Notes: generated by a model from the letters alone, not told the origin. DNA of 64,000 nucleotides from Ferruginibacter sp. (GCA_017983695.1 JAGOAX010000010.1:128716-192715); one strand, 5' to 3'; positions 34,673 through 42,856 are shown, counted from the first letter of the stretch. A program made the numbers and translations.

Positions 34673-35392
34673 TTAATTTTTCTGGGCTTCCTGTTTAGCC
34701 TCTTCTTTCATTTTTTCGTTGGCGGTAATTACAAACTGCACCCGCCTGTTTAATGCCCGGTTAGCATCGGTAGTATTTTCTACCTTTGGCTGGCTTTCGC
34801 CATACCATTTTATAATAAGTCTTGATGAAGCAACGCCTGCTGATCTTAAATAATTACCAACTGCATTAGCCCTGCGTTCACTCAATCCCATATTATACAT
34901 ATCTGTTCCTACATTATCAGTATGCCCTTCAATAAGAATATTTGTTTCGGGATACTCTGCAAATATTTTTTGCAGTTTATCTAATGCCAGTTTTGAATTG
35001 GCGCTGATATTATATTTATTGGTTTCAAAATAAACTCCGGCTTTGGTTCCATCAGGGTTATTTTCATCAAAAGTTACATCTATACCTTCGCCAACCCTTT
35101 CTACTTTAGCACCGGGTATTTCGTTTTTTATTTTCTCGGCCTGTTTGTCCATTTTATTACCGATAATACCACCTGCTGCACCGCCAACCACAGCTCCCAA
35201 AATTGCACCAAGTGCTGTATTTTTTTTGTTGCCTACATTATTACCAATAATACCACCAATTACCGCTCCACCCGCTGCACCTATTACAACACCCTTATCC
35301 TGGTTACTTGTTTTTTTTATTGTTTTACAACTGTTCATCAACAGCATTACAGCTACCGATGAAAAAATCATCTTTGTAGAGATATTTCTCAT
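34673..35392 (-). CDS. OmpA-family lipoprotein with glycine-zipper domain
   Basis: 239 residues: lipobox LMNSC (Cys22), a glycine-zipper region (about 35-80, repeated GGxxGGIIGN), then a C-terminal OmpA peptidoglycan-binding domain (about 115-225) with IEGHTDNVGTD and LSERRANAVGNYL, NRRVQFVI. It should tether the outer membrane to peptidoglycan. It is followed upstream by a lipocalin-like lipoprotein gene 12 bases away, so the two form a likely operon. Confidence 0.92.
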   Translation of the reverse strand: MRNISTKMIFSSVAVMLLMNSCKTIKKTSNQDKGVVIGAAGGAVIGGIIGNNVGNKKNTALGAILGAVVGGAAGGIIGNKMDKQAEKIKNEIPGAKVERVGEGIDVTFDENNPDGTKAGVYFETNKYNISANSKLALDKLQKIFAEYPETNILIEGHTDNVGTDMYNMGLSERRANAVGNYLRSAGVASSRLIIKWYGESQPKVENTTDANRALNRRVQFVITANEKMKEEAKQEAQKN

Positions 35393-35404
35393 AAATTATT
35401 TTTA

Positions 35405-35893
35405 TTAATTCCTTATAAAATTATAAACCAGTGCTGCAGGTTTATTTTCAAACGTTATATTAGATTTTAACTGCATCGTATTTTTATCCAGTTGCACAAT
35501 CGTAAATCTAAATCCATCACCATCATCAATTGTTTTTAAATTATCATCCAGTCTTTTAAACTGCAGCAATTTAGGTTCATCTTTGGCTTCATAAATCGTC
35601 CAGCGGAGATTTCTTTTAACAGCAGCACATTCATCTCCATTTTTAGAAATAGTATATGCACCCAAGCTGTTATTCTGATTAAAACTCCAGCTGCTGCCGA
35701 CAAAGCAGTTAAATTCTGCTTCATTAAAAAGCTGCACTTTTACTTTTCCCGATATACCTTCGGTAACCACAGTCTGCAACTGCCAGTTACCATCAATTGT
35801 TTTTTTATATGTCCGGGCTTCTTTAGATGTAGCGCAAGATGCAAGCAGATAAATAATAATAAACAGGTTAAATATAATGTTGGCTTTCTTCAT
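35405..35893 (-). CDS. Lipocalin-like lipoprotein
   Basis: 162 residues with lipobox LLASC (Cys20) and a single small beta-barrel domain starting IDGNWQLQTVV, like the lipocalin-type domains of Bacteroidota lipoproteins. Two further cysteines (in NCFVG and ECAAV) may pair. Ligand and role are unknown. It is transcribed with the OmpA-family gene downstream. Confidence 0.78.
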   Translation of the reverse strand: MKKANIIFNLFIIIYLLASCATSKEARTYKKTIDGNWQLQTVVTEGISGKVKVQLFNEAEFNCFVGSSWSFNQNNSLGAYTISKNGDECAAVKRNLRWTIYEAKDEPKLLQFKRLDDNLKTIDDGDGFRFTIVQLDKNTMQLKSNITFENKPAALVYNFIRN

Positions 35894-36005
35894 AACAGCT
35901 ATAGTTTTTCAATTATTATGCCAAAGTAATTTTGTATTACGATTTAGTTATTGAAGACGGATAAAATGAAATTTAGTTGCAGCCGTGGAAAAGTATCAAC
36001 ATAAA

Positions 36006-36035
36006 AAATGCTTCATGTGTTTACATGAAGCATTT
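36006..36035 (-). terminator. Intrinsic terminator of pheS
   Basis: A perfect 13-base stem AAATGCTTCATGT with loop GTTT, followed by T residues on the minus strand, about 50 bases after the pheS stop. Confidence 0.88.
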
Positions 36036-36087
36036 AAATTTTATAGTATGAATTTTATATACTTAGAGAAAAGTTCGGCAAAAAAAA

Positions 36088-37110
36088 TTATACAGCGCTG
36101 GTAAACTGTTTTAAAAATCTCACATCATTTTCGCTGAAAAGCCGCAGATCTTTTATCTGGTATTTAAGCATGGTAATTCTTTCTATACCCATACCAAATG
36201 CAAAGCCGGTATATTTATTACTGTCGATACCACAATTGTCAAGCACATTTGGATGTACCATACCGCAACCTAAAATTTCAACCCAACCGGTATATTTACA
36301 AACATTACAACCTGTGCCGCCGCATATTAAACAACTGATATCCATTTCGGCACTGGGTTCGGTAAAAGGAAAATAGCTGGGGCGAAAACGTACCTTAACA
36401 TCCTTACCAAACATTTCCTGCACAAAAAAGTAGAGTGTTTGTTTAAGATCAGCAAAAGAAACATTTTCTGCAATGTACAAACCTTCTACCTGGTGAAAAA
36501 AGCAATGCGCCCTTGCGCTGATGGTTTCATTCCGGTAAACTCTTCCGGGACAAATAATTCTTATCGGCAATTTTCCTTTTTCCATTTCACGTACCTGCAC
36601 ACTTGAAGTATGTGTACGTAAAAGCCAGTCGGGATTTTGCGCAATATAAAATGTGTCCTGCATATCCCGGGCCGGGTGATTCTCCGGTAAATTCAATGCA
36701 GAAAAATTATGAAAGTCATCTTCAATTTCCGGCCCCTCGGCCACAGCAAAACCAAGGCGTTGAAAAATAGAAACTATTTTATTGCGAACCAAACTTATAG
36801 GATGACGGCTGCCAAGAGGCAAAGCATCGCCGGGTAAGGTTAAATCAATATCATTATCCGTTGTTGATTGGCCATTTACCGTTTGAGATTTCAGTTCCTC
36901 ATATTTTGTTTCAGTAAAAATTTTAAATTCATTCAGCAATTGGCCAGCTTCTTTTTTATTTTCTGCAGCTACATTTTTCATTTCCCCCATTATGGATTTT
37001 ACCAGGCCTTTTGTACCCAGGTATTTAATGCGAAAAACCTCTGCATCACCCTCATTAAATGTTGCTATTTCGTTTTTATACGCTTCTATTTGTTGTACCA
37101 ACTGTTCCAT
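36088..37110 (-). CDS. pheS: Phenylalanine--tRNA ligase alpha subunit
   Basis: 340 residues: N-terminal coiled coil (about 1-85) that holds tRNA-Phe, then the class II catalytic core with motif 2 RVYRNETISARAHCFFHQVEGL, the FPFTEPSAEMDI segment, cysteines in SCLICGGTGCNVC, and motif 3 GFAFGMGIERI. It pairs with PheT, which is not adjacent here. A TATCTTTG box lies exactly four bases before ATG, implying a leaderless message. Confidence 0.97.
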   Translation of the reverse strand: MEQLVQQIEAYKNEIATFNEGDAEVFRIKYLGTKGLVKSIMGEMKNVAAENKKEAGQLLNEFKIFTETKYEELKSQTVNGQSTTDNDIDLTLPGDALPLGSRHPISLVRNKIVSIFQRLGFAVAEGPEIEDDFHNFSALNLPENHPARDMQDTFYIAQNPDWLLRTHTSSVQVREMEKGKLPIRIICPGRVYRNETISARAHCFFHQVEGLYIAENVSFADLKQTLYFFVQEMFGKDVKVRFRPSYFPFTEPSAEMDISCLICGGTGCNVCKYTGWVEILGCGMVHPNVLDNCGIDSNKYTGFAFGMGIERITMLKYQIKDLRLFSENDVRFLKQFTSAV

Positions 37111-37114
37111 GCCG

Positions 37115-37122
37115 CAAAGATA
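37115..37122 (-). promoter_or_regulatory. -7 box four bases before the pheS ATG
   Basis: TATCTTTG, CGGC, ATG on the minus strand. Same spacing as for murI and gldH. Confidence 0.5.
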
Positions 37123-37243
37123 AGGAATGGTGGTTTAAGCCTGAAATACAGCATTAATGAATATTTAACAGGCCGGATTTGGAAACAGCAGCATCGCACT
37201 AATATCTTCACTACACCAATCAAATTTATAACCAACCCAATTT

Positions 37244-38119
37244 ATGGACCCTGACCGAGAAGCTGAGCAAGCCGCTTCACAAATTTTAAAAACCACTTTT
37301 ATTACTGTTGTTTTTACCGCCTGCAATTATTACAAAACAGAAACCTGCCTACCGGACAGGCAGGCAACAGCTACCGTAGCCAACATCCAGTTTACTTTAC
37401 CAGACTCAACAGTTGTTAGCAAACCTGAAACAACAGCTTTGCCTAAAAAGAAAAAGAAAACGATTTACCTCACTTTTGATGATGGCCCCAACAAAGGCAC
37501 AAAAAAAATGATGCATATTGTTGAAGAAGAGCAGGTGCCGGTTACCTTATTTATTGTTGGGCAGCATGTGTATGGCAGTAGTGAGCAAACCGCCACTTTC
37601 GACAGCCTGGTTGCCAGTAAATATTTTGAAATTGCCAACCACAGTTATACGCATGCTTTTAAAAATAAGTTTGCTAAATTTTATACCGTTCCCGACAGTG
37701 CTTTAAAAGATTTTATACGCTGTGCAGATAGTTTGCACTTAACTGCCAATATTATCCGTACACCGGGAAGAAATATCTGGCGCACTGCAACAGTTACAAG
37801 TACTGATATTAATACCAGTAAAGCAACTGCAGACAGTTTGTACAAAAACGGGTTTACCGAAGTTGGCTGGGACCTGGAGTGGCATTATAACGATAGCCTG
37901 AAACTAAAGAATACCTGTGATGAAATGTTGCTGCAGGTTGATAGTATGTTTGCAAACAATAAAACAAAAACACTCAACCACCTGGTATTACTGGCACATG
38001 ACCAGGTGTATGCCGATGCGGCTGATTCGGCTCAGTTACACCAGTTTATCATCAGGTTAAAGCAAAAAGACGAATATAATTTTGAAACAGTGAGTAAATA
38101 TCCTCATTTAAAAAACTAA
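37244..38119 (+). CDS. Polysaccharide deacetylase (NodB-domain) lipoprotein
   Basis: 291 residues with a probable lipoprotein signal (hydrophobic ITVVFTAC, Cys27), though the region before it is acidic and atypical. The NodB domain has the metal Asp pair in LTFDDGPNKGT, the His pair in NHSYTHAF, and a C-terminal LVLLAHDQ. It likely deacetylates cell-surface or environmental GlcNAc polymers. Residues 35-42 (CLPDRQAT) are encoded by a palindromic repeat (37344-37364) in frame. In-frame TAA at 37229 makes ATG 37244 the first possible start. Confidence 0.85.
   Translation: MDPDREAEQAASQILKTTFITVVFTACNYYKTETCLPDRQATATVANIQFTLPDSTVVSKPETTALPKKKKKTIYLTFDDGPNKGTKKMMHIVEEEQVPVTLFIVGQHVYGSSEQTATFDSLVASKYFEIANHSYTHAFKNKFAKFYTVPDSALKDFIRCADSLHLTANIIRTPGRNIWRTATVTSTDINTSKATADSLYKNGFTEVGWDLEWHYNDSLKLKNTCDEMLLQVDSMFANNKTKTLNHLVLLAHDQVYADAADSAQLHQFIIRLKQKDEYNFETVSKYPHLKN
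37344..37364 (+). repeat. Palindromic repeat inside the deacetylase gene
   Basis: CCTGCCT, ACCGGAC, AGGCAGG: a seven-base inverted repeat with a seven-base loop. It encodes CLPDRQA in the linker between the lipobox and the catalytic domain. Its GC-rich composition contrasts with the flanking AT-rich sequence, as expected of an inserted repeat. Confidence 0.7.
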
Positions 38120-38178
38120 ACTGCTGTTTTATTCGTTTAATTAAAAACCATTAATTTTAATATCTAAAATTTACAACT

Positions 38179-38943
38179 ATGGCCTTTTTTAAATCTGGTA
38201 ATCCTGCCTTATCTGAAAAAAGATTCAGAGATACGGTATTGGATGATGTGGTAACCCACGAAAATGCAATGACTGTAAAAGGTACTTTGCAAAAATTCGG
38301 GTTTTTGTTTTTAATGACGATGGGTACGGCATTTTACTCCTGGAAAGAATATGCCCAGGGAGGTAATGTTATGCCCTTGATTTTAACCGGCGCCATTGGC
38401 GGACTGGTAATTGCAATTGTATTAATGTTTAAAAAAGAGTGGAGCCCTTACTTAGCACCATTGTACGGTTTATTCGAAGGATTATTTGTTGGTGCCATAT
38501 CTGCCTATTATAATTATGCTTTTGCCGGCGCTGCACCTAATATTGTTATTAATGCAGTAGGCTTAACTTTTGGAACTGCCATTGCCATGTATTTGCTGTA
38601 CAGCTTTCGCATTATAAAGGCCACTCAAAAATTTAAGGCTATTGTAATGACAGCAACAGCAGGTATTGCTATTTTTTATTTAATAACTTTTGTACTTGGT
38701 TTTTTTGGCGTAACTATTCCTTTTTTACATGAAGGCAGTGCATTAGGTATTGGCTTTTCTGTTTTTGTTGTGGCACTTGCTGCCCTTAACCTAATTTTAG
38801 ATTTTGATATGATTGAACAAGGTGCTGCCCTTGGTGCACCAAAATATATGGAATGGTACGGTGCTTTTGGATTGCTGGTAACCATTGTTTGGTTGTACCT
38901 GGAAATTTTACGACTACTGAGTAAATTAAGCAGCAGGGATTAA
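38179..38943 (+). CDS. Bax inhibitor-1/YccA-family membrane protein
   Basis: A 254-residue protein with seven predicted membrane helices after a cytosolic N-terminus (FKSGNPALSEKRF is typical of the YccA-like bacterial BI-1 group). Conserved GLFEGLFVGAIS and the Asp-rich helix NLILDFDMIEQG, implicated in pH-sensitive calcium leak in this superfamily, are present. Cellular role in bacteria is not settled. The leader contains AAATTTACAACT (38167-38178). A terminator follows. Confidence 0.92.
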   Translation: MAFFKSGNPALSEKRFRDTVLDDVVTHENAMTVKGTLQKFGFLFLMTMGTAFYSWKEYAQGGNVMPLILTGAIGGLVIAIVLMFKKEWSPYLAPLYGLFEGLFVGAISAYYNYAFAGAAPNIVINAVGLTFGTAIAMYLLYSFRIIKATQKFKAIVMTATAGIAIFYLITFVLGFFGVTIPFLHEGSALGIGFSVFVVALAALNLILDFDMIEQGAALGAPKYMEWYGAFGLLVTIVWLYLEILRLLSKLSSRD

Positions 38944-38971
38944 TTTAGTTAAGCACAATAATAGATTATAG

Positions 38972-39002
38972 AAAAAGAGGTTCGTAAATTGAACCTCTTT
39001 TT
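38972..39002. terminator. Bidirectional terminator
   Basis: A 12-base stem AAAAAGAGGTTC / GAACCTCTTTTT with a seven-base loop between the BI-1 gene and the convergent ars operon, T-tracts on both strands. Confidence 0.9.
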
Positions 39003-39004
39003 TA

Positions 39005-39886
39005 TTATACCGTTTTTATTAGTTCATCTACCTTCTCTTTTATAAAATCTCTTACTTCATTAAATTGTTTTGGCTCCATATGTTTGGGATCAGGTATTTG
39101 CCAATCGATAAATTGTTTGGCGGGCATCCAGGGGCAGGCATCGCCACAACCCATGGTTACAACCGCATCAAAAGGTGCAAAAGCTTTTACCTCATCTAAA
39201 CTTTTGCTGTCGTGTGTACTTAAATCGTATCCCAGTTCTTTCATTGCTTCAATGGCTTTCGGGTTTACAATGCCGCTGGGTTTGCTGCCGGCACTGTAAG
39301 CTTCTACATTTTCGCCACCCAGTATTTTTGCAAATGCCTGGCTCATTTGAGAGCGGTTGCTGTTTTCGATACAAACAAAAAGCAGTTTCTTTTTTTTCAT
39401 ATTGTTGTTTTGTAAATAACACATCATGTATTCATCAATAAAACGGTTTTGGCTGGCCAGGTAAGAATAATTTTTTAACAGCCCTTCAATTACAAAACCA
39501 CATTTTTTATACAGGGCTATGGCTTTTTCATTTTCGGTAGAGACGGATAAGTCAACCCTGCTGCGGTTATTGGCTTTTGCAAAAGCAATAATATCCTGCA
39601 TCAACAAAACCCCATAGCCTTTACCAGTATGTGCCGGGTGAATTGCCAAGCCGCCCACATACATTTTATGGCTGTCCCTAAAACGGTGCAGCACCAGCTT
39701 GCACATACCGGCATCGGCAGTACCATCATTAAATTTATACAGCACCTGTTGCTGCAGTAATTCCTCAAAAATGGGTTTAAACATTTCCTTGTCCATTACT
39801 TCGTACAGCAAATACGGGTTTACCTGCGGGTGCATATACAGGTTGTAAAAAAAATCAAAATCAGTTTCAGTTGCTTTAACCAGCAT
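39005..39886 (-). CDS. GNAT acetyltransferase fused to arsenate reductase (ArsC)
   Basis: 293 residues in one frame. Residues 1-155 are a GNAT domain (acetyl-CoA loop HPAHTGKGYGVLL, then ALYKKCGFVIEG). Residues 165-293 are a low-molecular-weight-phosphatase-type ArsC: P-loop VCIENSNRS with nucleophile Cys172 and Arg178, then GCGDACPWMP with Cys247 and Cys251, and the Asp motif QIPDP. ArsC reduces arsenate to arsenite. A GNAT in ars operons may acetylate an arsenic compound or a toxin, but this one is not assigned. An internal ATG (residue 163) could also give free ArsC. Last gene of the ars operon. Confidence 0.9.
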   Translation of the reverse strand: MLVKATETDFDFFYNLYMHPQVNPYLLYEVMDKEMFKPIFEELLQQQVLYKFNDGTADAGMCKLVLHRFRDSHKMYVGGLAIHPAHTGKGYGVLLMQDIIAFAKANNRSRVDLSVSTENEKAIALYKKCGFVIEGLLKNYSYLASQNRFIDEYMMCYLQNNNMKKKKLLFVCIENSNRSQMSQAFAKILGGENVEAYSAGSKPSGIVNPKAIEAMKELGYDLSTHDSKSLDEVKAFAPFDAVVTMGCGDACPWMPAKQFIDWQIPDPKHMEPKQFNEVRDFIKEKVDELIKTV

Positions 39887-39910
39887 TTTATATTCGTTTA
39901 AATTTTCTTT

Positions 39911-40768
39911 TTAACAACAGCCGCTCCCGGGCTCACAGCAATTCCTTTCATCTTTTGCAGGCTTTTCTGCATATACCGTAATACTGGTAATTTTTGTTTT
40001 ACCATTTTTATACGTCTTAATTTCTTCGGCACTTAAGTAATTGGCCAAAATATCATCCGGAATAATGATGGCTTTATCTTTTTGCAAGGTGATATTTTTA
40101 AACCCTGCCTGTTCAATTATTTCCAGGTATACCTGTTTTTGAATAGCGCCGCTAACACAGCCTGCATACAATTCTGCCACTTCTTTCCATTTAGCAGGCA
40201 ATTCTCCTTCCAATACAATATCACTGATAGAAAAATGACCGCCGGGTTTTAAAACCCTGTAAATTTCGCTGATCACTTTGTATTTATTGGGCACTAAATT
40301 CAATACACAATTACTTACAATTACATTGGCGTAATTGCTGGTTACCGGCATATCATCAATATCACCTAATCTAAATTCAACATTATTCAATGCTAACTTT
40401 TCTGCATTGGCCCTGGCTTTATTTACCATCGCTTCTGTAAAGTCAACACCTAATACTTTTCCTTTTTCGCCAGTAAAACGGCGGGCAATAAAAGCATCGT
40501 TACCTGCACCGCTACCCAAATCAATAACGGTATCGCCTTCTTTTATTTTTGCAAATTCAGTAGGCAGACCACAACCCAATCCTAAATCTGCATCAGGATT
40601 GTACCCTTCCAGTTTAGTGTAATCATCTGCCATAATATTATACACTTCATCACCGCAGCAGGATGATGTGGCGCCACAACAGGAGCTGGCATTTTGAGTT
40701 TGACTTTGTTCTGCAATAGCAGTGTACTTTTCTTTTACAAGTTCTTTTAATGCTGAATCATTGTTCAT
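39911..40768 (-). CDS. arsM: Arsenite methyltransferase
   Basis: 285 residues, class I SAM-dependent enzyme methylating As(III). A Cys-rich N-terminus (SSCCG, SSCCGD), GLGCGLP, SAM motif VIDLGSGAGNDAF, conserved Cys in VSNCVLNLVP and ELYAGCVSGA are the arsenic-binding cysteines of ArsM. The tail NCCEPGSGCC adds more thiols. It lies between arsR and the GNAT-ArsC gene. Methylated arsenicals can be volatilised or exported. Confidence 0.95.
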   Translation of the reverse strand: MNNDSALKELVKEKYTAIAEQSQTQNASSCCGATSSCCGDEVYNIMADDYTKLEGYNPDADLGLGCGLPTEFAKIKEGDTVIDLGSGAGNDAFIARRFTGEKGKVLGVDFTEAMVNKARANAEKLALNNVEFRLGDIDDMPVTSNYANVIVSNCVLNLVPNKYKVISEIYRVLKPGGHFSISDIVLEGELPAKWKEVAELYAGCVSGAIQKQVYLEIIEQAGFKNITLQKDKAIIIPDDILANYLSAEEIKTYKNGKTKITSITVYAEKPAKDERNCCEPGSGCC

Positions 40769-40781
40769 GGCTATACTATTT

Positions 40782-40810
40782 AGAGCCCCAAACCCCTGAA
40801 GGGGCTTTTT
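40782..40810 (+). repeat. C-rich palindromic repeat, copy B (single)
   Basis: AGCCCCAAACCCCTGAAGGGG then CTTTTT, between arsR and arsM. It fits the family consensus. GAGCCCC with GGGGCTTTTT also resembles a weak terminator, reading on the plus strand. Confidence 0.8.
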
Positions 40811-40831
40811 CCGGAGCGGTTAAAAATCATT

Positions 40832-41167
40832 TTAGCAACAGGCTTTTTCATTCTGCACTTTTAGCTTATTGAATAAGAAACTAAATTCAGTATTAAATTT
40901 TTCAAAAGCTTTCCAGTTAATGCAATAACAGCTTCGTGGCCCATCAACTGTGCCGGTAATTAATCCTGCGTTTTTTAATTCTTTTAAATGCTGGCTTACG
41001 GTACTTTGTGCCAGCGGCAACACTTCTACAATCTGGCCACAGATACATTCATTATGCTCTGCTAATACTTTTAAAATAGCAATACGGGCAGGGTGTGCCA
41101 AGGCCTTGGCAAATTCTGCCAGGTCCTGTTCTTTTTGAGTGAATGCTTCTTTTTTATGAATGGCCAT
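40832..41167 (-). CDS. arsR: ArsR/SmtB-family arsenic-sensing repressor
   Basis: 111 residues with a winged helix (LAHPARIAILKVL, AQSTVSQHLKELKNAGLI). The metalloid site is NECICGQI (Cys41, Cys43), equivalent to the ELCVCD motif, plus a terminal CC pair. As(III) binding should release it from DNA. Its start overlaps the upstream methyltransferase stop by 14 bases, and the operon promoter carries a matching inverted repeat (41789-41819). Confidence 0.94.
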   Translation of the reverse strand: MAIHKKEAFTQKEQDLAEFAKALAHPARIAILKVLAEHNECICGQIVEVLPLAQSTVSQHLKELKNAGLITGTVDGPRSCYCINWKAFEKFNTEFSFLFNKLKVQNEKACC

Positions 41168-41786
41168 TTGATATATTTATTTTTTGAAAACTACAGAACA
41201 GGAAATTTTGAATGGTTTTAAAAGGAGTGATATGATCTGTTGTGATACACCTGATTTTTTCGAACCATTTTTGCAAAGTTGCAGTAAGCATATTTTCATT
41301 GTATTGTTTTACCGGCAGCCCACTGCATTTTTCAGGCCCGTCGGTAGAGAATGTGCCGATTATTAATTTTCCACCCGGGGTAAGGTATTGTTGTGCAATA
41401 GCCAGGTATGCATTTATCTCTTCTGCTGTAGTTAAAAAATGAAAAGCTGCCCTGTCGTGCCAGCAATCAAATGCAGCACTTGTTTTAAATTCCAGTATAT
41501 CCGAAACTACCCAGTTTACCAATAGGGCTTTACTACCCAATCTCTTTTTTGCTTTATCAATAGCTGCAGCAGAAATATCCAGCACTGTAATATTGCTGTA
41601 TCCCATTTGCAACAAATGATCTACAAAAAAACTATCGCCACCGCCAATATCAATAATACTGGCTGTTTTAGGCAAGGCAAGCTGTTTTACAAAGTCAAGC
41701 GACTGTTGTGGCGTTTGCTGATACCAGCTTACTTCATCAACCTGCTTGGTGGTAAATACCTTTTCCCAATGTTGTTTTTTATCCAT
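41154..41786 (-). CDS. Class I SAM-dependent methyltransferase heading the ars operon
   Basis: 210 residues with SAM motif IIDIGGGDSFF, VLDISAAAIDKAKKRL, post-I DCWHDRAAFHFLT and LTPGGKLIIGTFS. It resembles the TPMT/thiol-methyltransferase-like proteins annotated as methyltransferase domain 11/12. The substrate is unknown. Because it is first in the ars operon and overlaps arsR, it may act on an arsenic or thiol compound, which is inference from position. Confidence 0.85.
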   Translation of the reverse strand: MDKKQHWEKVFTTKQVDEVSWYQQTPQQSLDFVKQLALPKTASIIDIGGGDSFFVDHLLQMGYSNITVLDISAAAIDKAKKRLGSKALLVNWVVSDILEFKTSAAFDCWHDRAAFHFLTTAEEINAYLAIAQQYLTPGGKLIIGTFSTDGPEKCSGLPVKQYNENMLTATLQKWFEKIRCITTDHITPFKTIQNFLFCSFQKINISNGHS

Positions 41787-41788
41787 TT

Positions 41789-41819
41789 ATTAATCTTATA
41801 TCGCAAATATACGATTAAT
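41789..41819 (-). promoter_or_regulatory. ars operon promoter with ArsR-type operator
   Basis: A 12-7-12 inverted repeat (arms at 41789-41800 and 41808-41819, one mismatch in 12) covers the -7 box TATATTTG (41804-41811). A -33 TTTG lies at 41833-41836 (spacer 21). The repeat begins two bases before the ATG of the first gene. The size and position fit ArsR/SmtB binding. Confidence 0.7.
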
Positions 41820-41865
41820 AGAATTTAACTACCAAATTTTTTTTATAAAAATAATATCCCGGCAT

Positions 41866-41905
41866 AAAAAGGGTTGCCCGCTTTTAGAAGCGGGCAACCC
41901 TTTTT
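41866..41905. terminator. Strong bidirectional terminator
   Basis: A perfect 18-base stem AAAAAGGGTTGCCCGCTT with loop TTAG. It ends the AIM24 gene transcript on the minus strand, ahead of the ars promoter. Confidence 0.93.
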
Positions 41906-41929
41906 ACTTTATATACTCTTTTTACTTTT

Positions 41930-42721
41930 CTACTCCCTTCCATCCAGCAAATTTCCAATACCGCCCAAAATGCCACCTTCTTCTTTGCGATTGTAAGTGC
42001 CGTACTGCATTATTCTTCCTGCCAGGCGGCTAATGGGTAAACTCTGCAGCCACACATGGCCGGGGCCGGTAAGCTTTGCAAAGAACAAACCTTCGCCACC
42101 AAACATAAAGTTTTTGATACCTCGTACCATTTCAATATCAAAATCTACATTAGGTGTATAAGCCACCACACAGCCGGTATCTACTTTTAATACTTCGCCG
42201 GGCTGCAATTGTTTTTCTACAATAAAGCCGCCAGCATGCGCAAAGGCCAATCCATCACCTTCAATTTTTTGCATAATAAAACCTTCGCCACCAAAAATAC
42301 CAGTGCCTAATCTTCGTTGAAATTCGATACCAATACTAACGCCTTTGGCGGCACATAAGAACGCATCTTTTTGTGCAATGATCTTGCCGCCCAGTTTTGC
42401 CAGATCCAGCACAATAATTTTACCTGTGTAAGGCGATGCAAAACTCACTTTCTTTTTGCCCTGCCCGGTATTGGTAAAAGCTGTCATAAATAAACTCTCG
42501 CCGGTGATCAGGCGCTTGCCTGCACTCATTAATTTTCCTAAAAAGCCACCGCCTTGCTGTTGGCTGCCATCGCCAAAAATGGTTTGCATTTCAATACCGT
42601 TATCCATCATCATAAAAGCGCCGCTTTCTGCAATGGCGGTTTCGTTGGGGTCCAGTTCAATTTCCACAAACTGTAGTTCTTCCCCGTAAATTTTGTAATC
42701 AATTTCATGGTTTGTTCGCAT
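41930..42721 (-). CDS. AIM24/TIGR00266-family protein
   Basis: 263 residues of repeated beta-strand sequence (ELQFVEIELDPNETAIAESGAFMMMD; GGEGFIMQKIEGDGLAFAHAGG; VDTGCVVAYTPNVDFDIE), the TIGR00266/AIM24 double-stranded-beta-helix family. Function is unknown. Mitochondrial AIM24 affects inner-membrane architecture. ATG 42721 begins the conserved domain. The upstream extension in the same frame is hydrophobic low-complexity and not part of the family. Confidence 0.9.
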   Translation of the reverse strand: MRTNHEIDYKIYGEELQFVEIELDPNETAIAESGAFMMMDNGIEMQTIFGDGSQQQGGGFLGKLMSAGKRLITGESLFMTAFTNTGQGKKKVSFASPYTGKIIVLDLAKLGGKIIAQKDAFLCAAKGVSIGIEFQRRLGTGIFGGEGFIMQKIEGDGLAFAHAGGFIVEKQLQPGEVLKVDTGCVVAYTPNVDFDIEMVRGIKNFMFGGEGLFFAKLTGPGHVWLQSLPISRLAGRIMQYGTYNRKEEGGILGGIGNLLDGRE

Positions 42722-42801
42722 GGCTATAATTTTTTGTGAAGTTAGCAGCAATAAAAAAAATAAAAGTATAAAATTATGATGAGTGGAACAATGAGCGTAA
42801 A

Positions 42802-42839
42802 AGAAAAGTGCCACTCACTTTCGTGAGCAGCACTTTTCT
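42802..42839 (-). terminator. Terminator of the RND efflux operon
   Basis: A two-part stem (AGAAAAGTGC with GCACTTTTCT, enclosing CTCAC with GTGAG) just after the pump gene stop, followed by TTTT on the minus strand. Confidence 0.75.
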
Positions 42840-42856
42840 AATCAAAACCAACTCTT

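Noticed and set aside
42722..42814. Hydrophobic N-terminal extension of the AIM24 protein
   Set aside because: It is low-complexity, precedes the conserved family start and would need a poor initiation codon. ATG 42721 is preferred.
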